Origin: Acidobacteriota bacterium
GTDB lineage: Bacteria > Acidobacteriota > Vicinamibacteria > Vicinamibacterales > UBA2999
Length of the DNA stretch: 64,000 bases
Assembly (NCBI GenBank): GCA_020851565.1
Contig: JADZCN010000135.1
Location: 61,591 to 125,590 of the forward strand
Reading direction: 5' to 3'
Position 1 is the first letter of the stretch. Each line of letters opens with the position of its first letter. The position numbers and the translations under genes are program-made. Under the pieces are notes generated by a model, which had not been told where the DNA came from, made no database searches, and saw only the letters and a list, made by a program, of their open reading frames with translations. This document shows positions 1 to 9,255 of the stretch, one piece after another.

Positions 1-1675
1 CACAGTCGCGGATGAGCTCGGCATGGGTGCCGATGCCGGCGACGCGGCCGTCGTCGAGGACCACGATGCGGTCCGCGTCCCGGACCGTGCCGATCCGCTG
101 AGAGACGATGAAGACCGTGGCCCCGGCCGTCCCGGACCGCAACGCGGCGCGGAGCCGTGCGTCGGTCGCGAAGTCGAGCGCGGAGAAGCTGTCGTCGAAC
201 ACGAAGATCCGCGCGCCGCGCACCAGCGCCCGGGCGATCGCCAGTCTCTGTTTCTGGCCGCCGGACAGGTTCGTACCGCCCTGCGACACCGCCGATTCGT
301 AGCCGCCAGGCAACGCGTCCACGAACTCGGCGGCCTGCGCCACCCCGGCGGCACGCCGCACCTCCTCGTCGGTGGCCGCGTCGTGTCCGACACGGATGTT
401 GGCGGCGATGGTGCCGGAGAAGAGCACGGCCTTCTGCGGGACGTAGCCGATCGCGGCCCGCAGGTCCTCCAGCCGACGGTTGCGCACGTCCACGCCGTCG
501 ATGATCACGCGGCCGGCATTGACGTCGTAGAAGCGCGGAATCAGGCCCACCAGCGTCGACTTGCCAGATCCGGTGCCGCCGATGATGGCGACGGTCTCGC
601 CCGGCCGGGCCGTGAAGCTCACCCCGGAGAGCGCCGGTTCCTCGGCGCCGGAATACTGGAAGGTCACGTTGTCGAACTGGACGAGGCCGGTCGTCACCTC
701 GCCTGCCGCTGGTGTCACCGGGTCGTTGACGTCGGGCACGACGTCGAGGACCTCGTTGATGCGCGCGGCGGACGCCGCGGCGCGCGGCACCATCACGAAC
801 ACGGCCGTCACCATGAAGACCGCGAAGAGGATCTGGATCGCGTACTGGAGCGAGGCCAGCATCGCGCCGACCTGCATCTCGCCGGCGTCGATCCGGCCGG
901 CTCCCAGCCAGATGATCGAGACGCTGGTCAGGTTCATCGTCAGGAACAGCGACGGCATGAGCAGCGCCACGAGGCGATTGACCGCGATCGCGGTGGCGGT
1001 CACGTCGACATTGGCCTCGTCGAAGCGCCGGCTCTCGTGCGCGCCTCGATCGAAGGCCCGGATCACGCGCACGCCGGTGAGGCCCTCGTCGAGCACCAGG
1101 TTCAGCCGGTCGATCTTGATCTGCATCTGCTGGAAGAGCGGCACCGCCCCCCGCATGATCAGGAAGAGGACGATGGACAGCACCGGGATGATGGCCACCA
1201 GGACCCGCGCCAGCTGCGCGTCCTGCGAGAGCGACAGCACGACACCGCCAATCGCCATCATCGGCGCGGTCACGGCCATGCCGAGCAGCATGATCAACAC
1301 CTGCTGCACCTGGGTCGTGTCGTTGGTGGTGCGCGTGATCAGTGACGCCGTGCCGACCTGATCGAACTGGTGCACCGACAGGCGGGCCACCCGCTCGAAG
1401 AGGCGCTCGCGGAGCGTGCGGCCGAACCCGGTGGCCACGCGGGACGAGAAGAAGCTGGCCCCGATGGCGCATCCGGTGCCGAGCACGGCCACGAGCAGCA
1501 TGAGCGCCCCGATCTCGAGGATGCGGAGGGTATCGCCGGGCACGATGCCGTGGTCGACGATGTCGGCCATCAGCCGCGGCAGGTAGAGGTTGGCCAGCGA
1601 CTGGGCGAAGGCGAGCGCCAGCACAACCGTGAGCAGGGCGCGGAACGGCCGGACGAGCCTGAACAGCTTCAGCAT
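1..1675 (-). CDS. ABC exporter half-transporter with degenerate NBD (partial)
   Basis: Inner-membrane ABC exporter subunit, TMD-NBD order; the C-terminus is cut by the window edge. Residues 1 to about 310 hold the hydrophobic transmembrane domain, and the NBD follows. Walker A GGTGSGKST is near residue 366, the Q-loop reads VPQK, and the signature LSGGQKQR is near 473. The residue after Walker B is Asp (FVFDDSFSALD, near 490) where the catalytic Glu normally sits, and the switch His is Gln (IVSQRIGTV, near 525). This pair of changes is the known mark of the non-catalytic half of heterodimeric exporters of the TM287/BmrC type, so the active partner is expected just left of position 1. The ATG at 1675 starts MLKLFRLVRPFR. 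Substrate (drug, lipid or peptide) cannot be told from sequence. Confidence 0.9.
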   Translation of the reverse strand, partial: MLKLFRLVRPFRALLTVVLALAFAQSLANLYLPRLMADIVDHGIVPGDTLRILEIGALMLLVAVLGTGCAIGASFFSSRVATGFGRTLRERLFERVARLSVHQFDQVGTASLITRTTNDTTQVQQVLIMLLGMAVTAPMMAIGGVVLSLSQDAQLARVLVAIIPVLSIVLFLIMRGAVPLFQQMQIKIDRLNLVLDEGLTGVRVIRAFDRGAHESRRFDEANVDVTATAIAVNRLVALLMPSLFLTMNLTSVSIIWLGAGRIDAGEMQVGAMLASLQYAIQILFAVFMVTAVFVMVPRAAASAARINEVLDVVPDVNDPVTPAAGEVTTGLVQFDNVTFQYSGAEEPALSGVSFTARPGETVAIIGGTGSGKSTLVGLIPRFYDVNAGRVIIDGVDVRNRRLEDLRAAIGYVPQKAVLFSGTIAANIRVGHDAATDEEVRRAAGVAQAAEFVDALPGGYESAVSQGGTNLSGGQKQRLAIARALVRGARIFVFDDSFSALDFATDARLRAALRSGTAGATVFIVSQRIGTVRDADRIVVLDDGRVAGIGTHAELIRDC

Positions 1676-1740
1676 GGAGGTGGGTGAGAATCCATCCTCT
1701 CATGCCCGGGCTGCCGGGACGAACCCGGGGGACATCGATC

Positions 1741-4700
1741 CTACATCCCCGGCCTCCGGCCCCACGTCGGCGGCGGCGGTTCCTTCGTCAGGCGCTCGAC
1801 CGGCTTCTCCTCGAGCAGCCGCAGCGCCTCGTCCACGGCCCGCTCGAGCTGGGGATCGCGGCCGGCGATCACCTCCTTCGGCCAGTTCTCGACCTCGATG
1901 TCCGGTGCCGTGCCCTCGTTCTCCACCGCCCATTTTCCGTCGCGGGTGAAGAAGCCGCCGCGCGGCGCGATCATCGCGCCGCCGTCGATGAACGGCGGCG
2001 TATCCGCGGTGTGCACGAGGCCGCCCCACGTGCGCTTGCCCACCAGCGGCCCGATTGTGCGGCGCTTGAACATCCAGGGCATCAGGTCGCCGCCCGATCC
2101 GGCCATCTCGTTGACGATCATGACCTTCGGTCCCCAGATGCCGGCCGAGGGGCTCGTGAACGGCATGCGCGTGCCGGCCACGTTGTTGAAGTAGCCGTCG
2201 AAGTCGCGCTGCAGGATGTCGATGATGTAGTCGGCGGCCGATCCACCGCCGTTGTACCGCTCGTCGATGACGGCGCCCTTCTTGTCCTGCTGCGCGAAGT
2301 AGTAGCGGTTGAAGCTCTCGTAGCCGCCCTGGCCCGTGTTCGGCACGTAGACATAGGCGAGCTGCCCGTTCGAGCGCCGCTCGACGAAGCGCCGGTTGTC
2401 CTCCACCCACGCGCGCGTGCGGAGGCCCTGCTCGTTCGGCACGGGCACGACGGTCACCTGGCGCGCACCCTGGCGGTCCGGGCGGTTGTTCACGGTCAGC
2501 ACCGTCTGCCTGCTGGCGGTGCCGTCCAGCAGCCGGTGGATGTTGTCGGGTGCGACCAGGTCCACGCCGTTGATGGCGAGGACGAAGTCGCCCACTGAGA
2601 CATCGATTCCCGGCCCCGCCAGCGGGGCGCGCAGATCGGGGTTCCAGCTCTCGCCATCGTAGATGCGCGCGATCTTGTAGCGGTTGCCCTCGATGGTGAA
2701 GTCCGCCCCGAGCAGCCCGCCGTTCGAGAGCGGAACCTCGGGCATCGCGCCGCCGCGGACGTACGAGTGCCCGATGGCGATCTCGGCCCCCATCATGTCC
2801 AGCAGGTAGTTGAGGCCCGCGCGGTGGCGCACGTCCGGGAGCATCGTCCCGTACATCTCCTTCATGCGCGGCCAGTTCGTGCCGTGCATGTTCCGGACGT
2901 AGAGATAGTCGCGCTGGAGCCGCCAGCCCTCCTCGAAGATCTGCCGGAACTCGGCCTTCGGATCGAGCTGCATGCGCAGGGCGACGTCCAGACGGCCTGC
3001 TCCCGCCGCGGGCGGGGTCTTGTCGGCGTCAACGAGAAACAGCGACGGCCGCTGGTTGGCGGCGGGCGGTACGCCCGGGGACGCCTCGGGCGCGGGCGTG
3101 CGGTAGACCAGCTTCTTCCCGTCCGCGCTGAGCGCGTACTCGGCCACGCCCGTCTGAAAGACGATGCCCTTGCGATCCTTCAGCTGGTAGCGATGAAGTG
3201 TGTTGCCGCGGGCGCCCGTGCCCGGCGGCGGCGCCTCGAGCATGAACACGGTGCCCGCCTCCCCTGCCCTCAGCTGTGCGTATTGCCGCGAGGGCACGCC
3301 CGCCACCGCAACGATGCGCTGCTGGAGGCCGTCGAAGTCGATCTGCACCGCAGGCCTGGCCTTCGGCGCCTCGGCCGGCTCCTTCTTCTCAGCCTCGGTC
3401 TCACCAGATGCAGACCTCGCCCCGCCCACGCCCGGATCCTCGTCGCTCTCGGGCAAGAGCGGGCTTGGATCCGATTTCTTCAGCACGGCCAGGTACAGCG
3501 CGAAGGTCTCCTCGCGACCGTAAGAGGTCATGTCCAGCCACTGCGAGCGCAGGGCGAAGTCGGTGGACGCGAGGAACCAGAGGTACTTGCCGCTCGCGTC
3601 CCACACCGGGTAGGTCGCATCGGCCAGGCCGTCGGTGACCTGCCGTTTCTCCCCGGTCTCGACGTTCGCGACGAAGACGGCGCGATAGAGCGTGTCGAGC
3701 CGCGAGGCAAAAGCCACCCATTTCGAGTCGGGGCTCCACGAGGGCGCCAGCGTCCGCTGCGGCACCATCCACGGGTCGTTCCCCACGACCTTCGCCTTGC
3801 CGCTCTCGACGTCCATCACCCACACGTTCAAGTTGGTATCGGTGTAGACCAGCTTCGTCGAGTCCGGAGACCACACGGGCGTGTAGTAGAAGGTCGGCGT
3901 GTCGAAGGCAATCTCGCGCGGCGGCGCGATGCCATCCTGCGCCTCGATCACCAGCCTGTACTCCCCGGACTCGTCGCTGAAGTACGACACCCACTTCCCG
4001 TCCGGCGACCACGCGGGCTGGCGCTCGGCTGAGCCGGGAGAGTTGGTGATGTTCCGCGTATCGCCCTTCTCGGCGGGAATCGTGAAGATCTCGCCGCGGG
4101 CCTCCACGACCACTCGCCTGCCGGTGGCCGAAAGGCCCAGGTTCGTCATGCGCGCGGTGACGTCCTCGAAGCGCGGCATCATCCACGGGAAGTCGCCGGC
4201 CGCCTTGATGGTGAGCATCTTCGACTGGCCGGTGGCCGGGTCCAGCAGGTGGATCCAGCCGGCCTGCTCGAACACGACCGCGCCGCCGCCGGCGTCGAGC
4301 GCCTTCACGTCGTAGTCGCGGAACGTCGTCTGCTGGACCAGGGCCTTCGACGTCGTGTCGTAGGACCACACGTTGGCCACGCCGTCGCGGTCGGAGATGA
4401 AGTAGACGGTGTTCCCCACCCACACCGGATCAACGTCCTTCGAATCGGTCCACGGTGGCGAGACGAGGTCGAACGTCTTCAGGTCCACGATCCACACCGG
4501 CCGGTTCTGGCCGCCGCGGTAGTGGCGCCGCTCCTCGTCCCAGGACGTGTTCATGCGGTAGGCGATGCGCGCGCCGTCGGGCGAGATCTTCCCCTGGTAG
4601 CCGCGCGGCAGCGACAACGGCTCTTCGACACCGCCGCCGGCGGGCACCGTCCAGAACCGGGGGGTGGCATTGGGCGCGGACGTTGCGCGGGGGGACGTGA

Positions 4701-5100
4701 AGAGCACGCGCGCGCCGTCGGGAGTCCAGCCCTGCACGAGGTCGGCGCCGGGGTGCCACGTGAGCCGCGTGGGCTCGCCGCCCTCGGCGGGCACCACGTA
4801 CACGTCCGGGTTGCCGCCATAGTCGGCGGTGAAGGCGATGGCGCGGCCGTCGGGCGAGAACTTCGGGTTGCTGGCCTGTCCCTCGGCGCTCGTCAGCCGC
4901 CGGGCGGTCCCGCCCGCCCGCTCGACGATCCAGATGTTGTTCGCGTAGGCAAACGCCACGTGCGTGGCGCTGACCGTGGGCGTGCGGAGCATCCGCGTCG
5001 CCTCGCCGTTGGCTCGGAGCTCGACGGAGCCGGACACCGCGATCGCGATGAGTGTTGCCAGACCTGCCCGCACGCCGACCCGCGGGCGCGAGAACGCCAT
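1741..5100 (-). CDS. Tricorn-like S41 protease with beta-propeller
   Basis: Large exported serine protease of the tricorn (S41B) family, 1119 residues. An N-terminal signal-like segment is followed by many PD40/TolB-type propeller repeats (SPDGRAIAFTADYGG, SPDGKWVSYFSDESG), a linker rich in charged residues near 560, a PDZ domain near residue 845 (VSVGDFVLAINGVDL) and a C-terminal S41 catalytic domain. The likely catalytic His is in IGHSYVRGG near 775 and the nucleophile Ser in MAGSGGDLMPW near 1002, followed by VGKRTWGG. In the family the propellers gate access of peptides to the active site. Start at 5100 is preferred over an in-frame ATG at 5127 because GGAGGAGGG lies just upstream of it. 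It probably degrades peptides in the periplasm; the physiological substrate is unknown. Confidence 0.9.
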   Translation of the reverse strand: MAFSRPRVGVRAGLATLIAIAVSGSVELRANGEATRMLRTPTVSATHVAFAYANNIWIVERAGGTARRLTSAEGQASNPKFSPDGRAIAFTADYGGNPDVYVVPAEGGEPTRLTWHPGADLVQGWTPDGARVLFTSPRATSAPNATPRFWTVPAGGGVEEPLSLPRGYQGKISPDGARIAYRMNTSWDEERRHYRGGQNRPVWIVDLKTFDLVSPPWTDSKDVDPVWVGNTVYFISDRDGVANVWSYDTTSKALVQQTTFRDYDVKALDAGGGAVVFEQAGWIHLLDPATGQSKMLTIKAAGDFPWMMPRFEDVTARMTNLGLSATGRRVVVEARGEIFTIPAEKGDTRNITNSPGSAERQPAWSPDGKWVSYFSDESGEYRLVIEAQDGIAPPREIAFDTPTFYYTPVWSPDSTKLVYTDTNLNVWVMDVESGKAKVVGNDPWMVPQRTLAPSWSPDSKWVAFASRLDTLYRAVFVANVETGEKRQVTDGLADATYPVWDASGKYLWFLASTDFALRSQWLDMTSYGREETFALYLAVLKKSDPSPLLPESDEDPGVGGARSASGETEAEKKEPAEAPKARPAVQIDFDGLQQRIVAVAGVPSRQYAQLRAGEAGTVFMLEAPPPGTGARGNTLHRYQLKDRKGIVFQTGVAEYALSADGKKLVYRTPAPEASPGVPPAANQRPSLFLVDADKTPPAAGAGRLDVALRMQLDPKAEFRQIFEEGWRLQRDYLYVRNMHGTNWPRMKEMYGTMLPDVRHRAGLNYLLDMMGAEIAIGHSYVRGGAMPEVPLSNGGLLGADFTIEGNRYKIARIYDGESWNPDLRAPLAGPGIDVSVGDFVLAINGVDLVAPDNIHRLLDGTASRQTVLTVNNRPDRQGARQVTVVPVPNEQGLRTRAWVEDNRRFVERRSNGQLAYVYVPNTGQGGYESFNRYYFAQQDKKGAVIDERYNGGGSAADYIIDILQRDFDGYFNNVAGTRMPFTSPSAGIWGPKVMIVNEMAGSGGDLMPWMFKRRTIGPLVGKRTWGGLVHTADTPPFIDGGAMIAPRGGFFTRDGKWAVENEGTAPDIEVENWPKEVIAGRDPQLERAVDEALRLLEEKPVERLTKEPPPPTWGRRPGM

Positions 5101-5191
5101 AGGACCCTCCTCCGGGAAGGGGCCCATCCTAGCACCGCACCTCCTGCGCGGCAGCGGCCTGGTCGAGCGCGGCGCGGCCCCGGTGCCGGCT

Positions 5192-6016
5192 TCAGTCCGC
5201 CGCCTGCGCCACCACGACGGTCGCCTGCTCGATGATCGCGTCGTAGGCGTACCCGGCGCCGAAGTCCTTGTCCAGCACGAGGACCCCGGTCACGGTCACC
5301 ACGTCGCCGGCCTTCACGACGGCGTCGGTCGTCACGGTGATGTCGTGGGTGCGGGCCTCGGCGGAGCCCGACCCGTCCTGCAGATGGAGCCAGTTGTGGC
5401 CCAGGATACCGTTGTTGACCTTGACCACCTTCCCGCGGACGGTGACGCGCGTGCCTCCCAGCGCCTGCCGCTTCGCCCAGACGTTGGCAATGGAGAGACC
5501 TCCAGCGGGGGGCGGGATCGGGTCCACCGGTGCGGCCGGCGTACCGGCGGTTGCCTGGGGGGCGGGTGACGCACCGTGGCTGGCCGCCATGCCGGGCGCG
5601 GCCGCCGGCGCGGCCAGCGATTCGCCCTCCCGCGCGACGCGGGAGACGAAGTAGATGACCGGGAACGTGCGGTTCAGGGTCCGGCTGGTGAACTCCGGCA
5701 TCGGAGACTCGAGCGGGACCGTGAGGCGCTCGCCGGCCTTCACCGGGAACTCCATCGCCGCCGCCCAGATGGTCTTCCCGCCCTCTTCCAGCTTCACGTA
5801 GGTGTAGCCACCCGAGTTCATGGTCTCGGCGACCACGCCTGTGAACGTGCCGCCCTCGGCGGTGGGCGATGCGGCCGCGCCGGCGGGGCCGGCCTGCGGC
5901 GCCGGCCGGGATTCGCCGGACACGGTTGCCGCGGGGCCCGCGCTGCAGGCGGCAAGGACGGTGGACAGAGCAAGGGCGGCCGCAGCCCGCGCGCAGGAAC
6001 GAGTTGAGATGGTCAC
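5192..6016 (-). CDS. OB-fold lipoprotein
   Basis: Predicted lipoprotein of 274 residues. The N-terminus is a signal peptide ending in lipobox STVLAAC (Cys near residue 24), so it is anchored in the cell envelope. Two OB-like segments can be seen: an NrfJ-like one (SGGYTYVKLEEGGKTIWAA) and a C-terminal one (RVTVRGKVVKVNNGILGHNW, then LHLQDGSG). They are joined by an Ala/Pro-rich linker. Similar proteins are often labelled as putative DNA-binding, but an envelope location makes that unlikely; the ligand is unknown. The start is uncertain: the GTG at 6016 overlaps a strong GGGAGG, leaving almost no spacer, and there is no nearby ATG. Confidence 0.7.
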   Translation of the reverse strand: MTISTRSCARAAAALALSTVLAACSAGPAATVSGESRPAPQAGPAGAAASPTAEGGTFTGVVAETMNSGGYTYVKLEEGGKTIWAAAMEFPVKAGERLTVPLESPMPEFTSRTLNRTFPVIYFVSRVAREGESLAAPAAAPGMAASHGASPAPQATAGTPAAPVDPIPPPAGGLSIANVWAKRQALGGTRVTVRGKVVKVNNGILGHNWLHLQDGSGSAEARTHDITVTTDAVVKAGDVVTVTGVLVLDKDFGAGYAYDAIIEQATVVVAQAAD

Positions 6017-6042
6017 CTCCCTAGTATGTGCCGGCACCGTCC

Positions 6043-8418
6043 CTACGGCACGACGACGGTTTGCGGCGGCGTGGCGGCGCTCGCGCCGCACGGGTTCACC
6101 GCCGCCACCGTGACGGTGTACGTCCCTGCCTGGAGCAGGGCGCTGACCGCGCGCTCGGGCGTCGAGTACTGGCCCACGAGCGTGCCGGTCACGTCCAGCA
6201 CATAGCTGGTGGGCGCGGCCCCACTCGGCCCGGGCGCCCAGTCGACATACACCGTGCTCCCGACCCGGTAGGCCAGCATGCTCGCCGGTACGGCGGGTGG
6301 CCCGGAGCACTGAACCGGAACACGGAGCGTCAGCGCGGAGGGCTGGCTCGAGCCCGCCGCATTCCGTGCCCGAAGGCCGATCCGGTACGTGTTGCCGACA
6401 TAGGGCCCGCCGGGCACGTTGAGAAAAGCCGCGTGGTCGCTGAGCGGCAGGGGTATCGTCGCCACCACGACACCGGATACGTCCAGCACGAGCGATGTCG
6501 GGGCTCCCCCCTCGTAGGTGTTGGTCCACGTGAGCCCGACGTTCGAGCCGTCGACCACGCTCAGCAGATGCCCAGGCGGTGAGGGCGCCACCGGCACGTC
6601 CACGTGGAGACGGATCTCGTTCGAGGCGGCGCTCCGGAACGCGCCGTTCAACGCGTGAACGCGGGCGTAGAACGATCCGGCAGGGGCCGTGAACGTGAAG
6701 GTGGGAAACGCGCTCCCCGTGGGAATGCTGGCGAGCACCTCTCCGGGGTACAGCCCGCCTTCGAGCACGAAGCTGGTCGGCTGCGGCCCGCCCGGCGGCA
6801 TCGTCCAGCGCAGCGTCACCAGGTCTCCGACCACGGTGTGCGCCACGAGTCCGACGGGCGTCGCCGGTGTCAGCGGATCGGCCTGGTTCACCGTGAAGTT
6901 CGAGTTCCCAATCGTGATGGTCCCGGTGCGTGCGTCCCCGGCGTTGGTCGCTGCGCTGTACTCGACAATTCCGAAGCCGGTGCCACTGGCCCCGCCGGTC
7001 ACGGTCAGCCAGTCCGGGGCGTTCGACAGCGCGGTCCACGGGCATCCCGCCGATGTCAACACGAGCAGGTGTCCCGTCGTCGCGGCCGCGAGGGTATGGA
7101 CGGAAGCAGGCACGAGTGCGGCACCGCATCCCGTGTCGCCGCGATCGTGTGCGAAGACATCCCACTGGAAGTTTGCGTCGCCCGCCACGAGGTTGCCGGC
7201 CTCCGACTCGAACGCCACCAACCGACCGTCGGCGCTGAGGGACGGGGCCACGCTGCTGCCGGCCGCCTGCCCGCCGCCGATGCCCACGCTCACGCGCGCC
7301 GTGACGCCGGCCTGCATGTCGCGCACGAACACGTCCGCCGAGCCGTTCGTGTCGCCTGCAACGAGATTGCTGGCCACGGAGTGGAACGCGACCAGCCGGC
7401 CATCGGCGCTGATGGCCGGCCAACCGCTGTCGCCGGTCCCCGGCACGTTTCCGAGCGCGATGCTCACGCCGGTGGTCGTCCGTGTCTGGCGATCGTGGAG
7501 AAACACGTCTTCGCGACCGTTGGTGTCACCCGCCACCAGGTTGGACGCTCGCGAGGCAAATGCCACCCACCGGCCGTCGGCGCTGATGGCGGCATTGAGG
7601 CTGCCCCGATTGCCCTGCGCACCGCCGGGACCCACGCTGACCCGCGTTGTCGCACCGGTCTGCCGGTCGTGTACGAACACGTCCCAGTCCGCATTCGTGT
7701 CGTCCGGCACCAGGTTGCTCGCCATGGACGCGAATGCGACCCAGCGCCCGTCGGCGCTGAGCGGGCCTCGGCTCCAGCTGTAGCTGTTGCCCTGGGTCCC
7801 CCCAGAGCCGACGCTCACCCTCGTCACGACGGCCGTCAGCCGGTCGTACACGAACACGTCGTCGGCGCCGTTTGTGTCGCCGGCCACCAGGTTGTCGGCC
7901 CGGGACGCGAAGGCGATCCAGCGGCCGTCGGCGCTGATCGCCGGGAACCAGCCATCCGCCGCGACCCCGCCAAGGCCGACGCTCACCAGCGTCGTCGTGC
8001 CGGTGTCCCGGTCGTGCAGGAACACCTGGGTCGTGCCCAGCGGAGACCCCGACTGGAAGGCCACCCAGCGGCCATCGGCACTAATCGCCGGATTGTCACT
8101 TGGGACGGTCATCTGGCCGCCCCCGGGCTGCACGCTGACCCGCGTCGTTGTACCGGTCTGGCGGTCGTGCAGGAACACGTCCCACTGGAAGTTGGTGTCG
8201 TCCGGCACGAGATTGTCGGCCGCGGACATGAATGCGACCCAGCGGCCATCGGCGCTGATGGCCGCGCGACCGCTGGAGTTGTTGGACAGGTTGCCGTCGG
8301 TGGCCACGCTCACCAGCGTCGTCACGGGTTGTGCCAGGGCGATCGCGGGCACGAGAAGGCCGAGCGCAACGGCGGTGGGCAGGCGCCTGAGCATCAGGTG
8401 GAAATGTCGCGAACACAT
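6043..8418 (-). CDS. Secreted PD40 propeller, BACON and FnIII protein
   Basis: Secreted protein of 791 residues. A signal peptide (ends AIALAQP) is followed by about seven propeller repeats of roughly 60 residues with the pattern ISADGRWVAFxS, then DNLVxxDTN and DVFxHDRQTG. After these comes a BACON-like domain (CPWTALSNAPDWLTVTGG), then three fibronectin-III-like modules. BACON and FnIII domains are usually binding or spacer modules in secreted proteins; no catalytic motif is visible. Start at 8418 is supported by GGAGGT six bases upstream; an upstream in-frame ATG at 8448 lacks one. It is the last gene of the leftward cluster and lies 26 bases from the OB-fold gene. Confidence 0.8.
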   Translation of the reverse strand: MCSRHFHLMLRRLPTAVALGLLVPAIALAQPVTTLVSVATDGNLSNNSSGRAAISADGRWVAFMSAADNLVPDDTNFQWDVFLHDRQTGTTTRVSVQPGGGQMTVPSDNPAISADGRWVAFQSGSPLGTTQVFLHDRDTGTTTLVSVGLGGVAADGWFPAISADGRWIAFASRADNLVAGDTNGADDVFVYDRLTAVVTRVSVGSGGTQGNSYSWSRGPLSADGRWVAFASMASNLVPDDTNADWDVFVHDRQTGATTRVSVGPGGAQGNRGSLNAAISADGRWVAFASRASNLVAGDTNGREDVFLHDRQTRTTTGVSIALGNVPGTGDSGWPAISADGRLVAFHSVASNLVAGDTNGSADVFVRDMQAGVTARVSVGIGGGQAAGSSVAPSLSADGRLVAFESEAGNLVAGDANFQWDVFAHDRGDTGCGAALVPASVHTLAAATTGHLLVLTSAGCPWTALSNAPDWLTVTGGASGTGFGIVEYSAATNAGDARTGTITIGNSNFTVNQADPLTPATPVGLVAHTVVGDLVTLRWTMPPGGPQPTSFVLEGGLYPGEVLASIPTGSAFPTFTFTAPAGSFYARVHALNGAFRSAASNEIRLHVDVPVAPSPPGHLLSVVDGSNVGLTWTNTYEGGAPTSLVLDVSGVVVATIPLPLSDHAAFLNVPGGPYVGNTYRIGLRARNAAGSSQPSALTLRVPVQCSGPPAVPASMLAYRVGSTVYVDWAPGPSGAAPTSYVLDVTGTLVGQYSTPERAVSALLQAGTYTVTVAAVNPCGASAATPPQTVVVP

Positions 8419-8436
8419 GGTCGACCTCCGGGGACT

Positions 8437-8487
8437 CAAGGCATGCAAGATCCCCGGTGCAAGAAGCGTCCCATCCGCCGTGCCTTG
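8437..8487. repeat. Inverted repeat in 5' region of PD40 gene
   Basis: Perfect 7-bp arms (CAAGGCA at 8437-8443, TGCCTTG at 8481-8487) enclose 37 nt that include a direct repeat TGCAAGA (8444-8450 and 8458-8464). It lies 19 bases upstream of the PD40 gene start on the minus strand, so a leader-RNA structure is possible. It does not match a riboswitch consensus that I know. Confidence 0.35.
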
Positions 8488-8618
8488 AATCCGGGCGCCT
8501 TCGGCGCACCACGGGTGGGACCGACGCGCGGTCCGGCGAGGTTCCGTCAGGGTGCAAAAGCCCTACGGTTCGGCACGGCTGTGCTTCGAACCTCCCTCCT
8601 TCGAACCTCGTGCCCGTG

Positions 8619-9224
8619 CTACCCGGCTCTGTTCCGGTAAAGCGAGCGATCCGCGACTGCGGCCATCCCCTCGACGTCCAGCCGGCCGCCGAGAAAGGCG
8701 TTGATGCGCGCGGCTTCCGCGCGCGGGTCTTCGACCACCTGCGCGTACGACACCGTCAGCGTCGAGAAGCAGCTCCGGTTCCTCAGGAACCGCCCGACTT
8801 GCGCGAGGTGCTCTTCATACAGCGCCCGCATCCGGGCATCGTCCGCGCCCGACGCCTCGCCGCGGCTCTCGAGCATCTTGTTCTGCGAGGCCAGCACCTC
8901 GTCCAGGTCGCGCTGCATGAAGATCACCTGGTAGTCGTACGACTCCGGCAGGTGCGTGAGGAGGAACGAGATGATCTTGACGGCCTTGCCGCGCGCGCCG
9001 ACCAGCCAGGCGTGGTCGCCGGGCTTGTCCAGGTCCTTCACGCGCTCGTACTCGTAGTAGCCCTTGGGATTGCTGGCATCTGCCGCCCGCACGCCGTCGG
9101 TGACGATGGGGAGGCCGCCGGCCTCGAGCATGGCCATCGCCATCGACGTCCCCGACCGTGGCAGCCCCGAGACGACGACGATGGGCGGGCCGCGCCGCAA
9201 GCGGCGCCAGAACGACTGAGCCAT
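8619..9224 (-). CDS. Sulfotransferase family protein
   Basis: Small sulfotransferase-fold protein of 201 residues. The PAPS 5'-phosphosulfate loop is visible as VVSGLPRSGTSMAMAML near residues 17-33, followed by a MQRDLDEVLASQ segment that matches the 3'-phosphate-binding region of the fold. Members transfer sulfate from PAPS to an alcohol or amine; some members with this short form are nucleotide-binding proteins of unknown activity. The acceptor cannot be predicted. PAPS could come from the CysNC/CysD genes at 53496-56209. The ATG at 9224 has no Shine-Dalgarno but a TACAAT box six bases upstream. Confidence 0.8.
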   Translation of the reverse strand: MAQSFWRRLRRGPPIVVVSGLPRSGTSMAMAMLEAGGLPIVTDGVRAADASNPKGYYEYERVKDLDKPGDHAWLVGARGKAVKIISFLLTHLPESYDYQVIFMQRDLDEVLASQNKMLESRGEASGADDARMRALYEEHLAQVGRFLRNRSCFSTLTVSYAQVVEDPRAEAARINAFLGGRLDVEGMAAVADRSLYRNRAG

Positions 9225-9230
9225 CCGAGG

Positions 9231-9236
9231 ATTGTA
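9231..9236 (-). promoter_or_regulatory. -10 box, leaderless start of sulfotransferase
   Basis: TACAAT read on the minus strand, six bases before the ATG at 9224. Transcription would begin at or next to the start codon. Confidence 0.5.
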
Positions 9237-9255
9237 GTCTCCGCGACCGGCCGGC

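Noticed and set aside
8425..8618. Cyclic-di-GMP-I (GEMM) riboswitch, suggested by GGGTGCAAAAGCCC and GGGACGC fragments
   Set aside because: The fragments are on opposite strands or in the wrong order, and the conserved GGGCAAACC part is not present.
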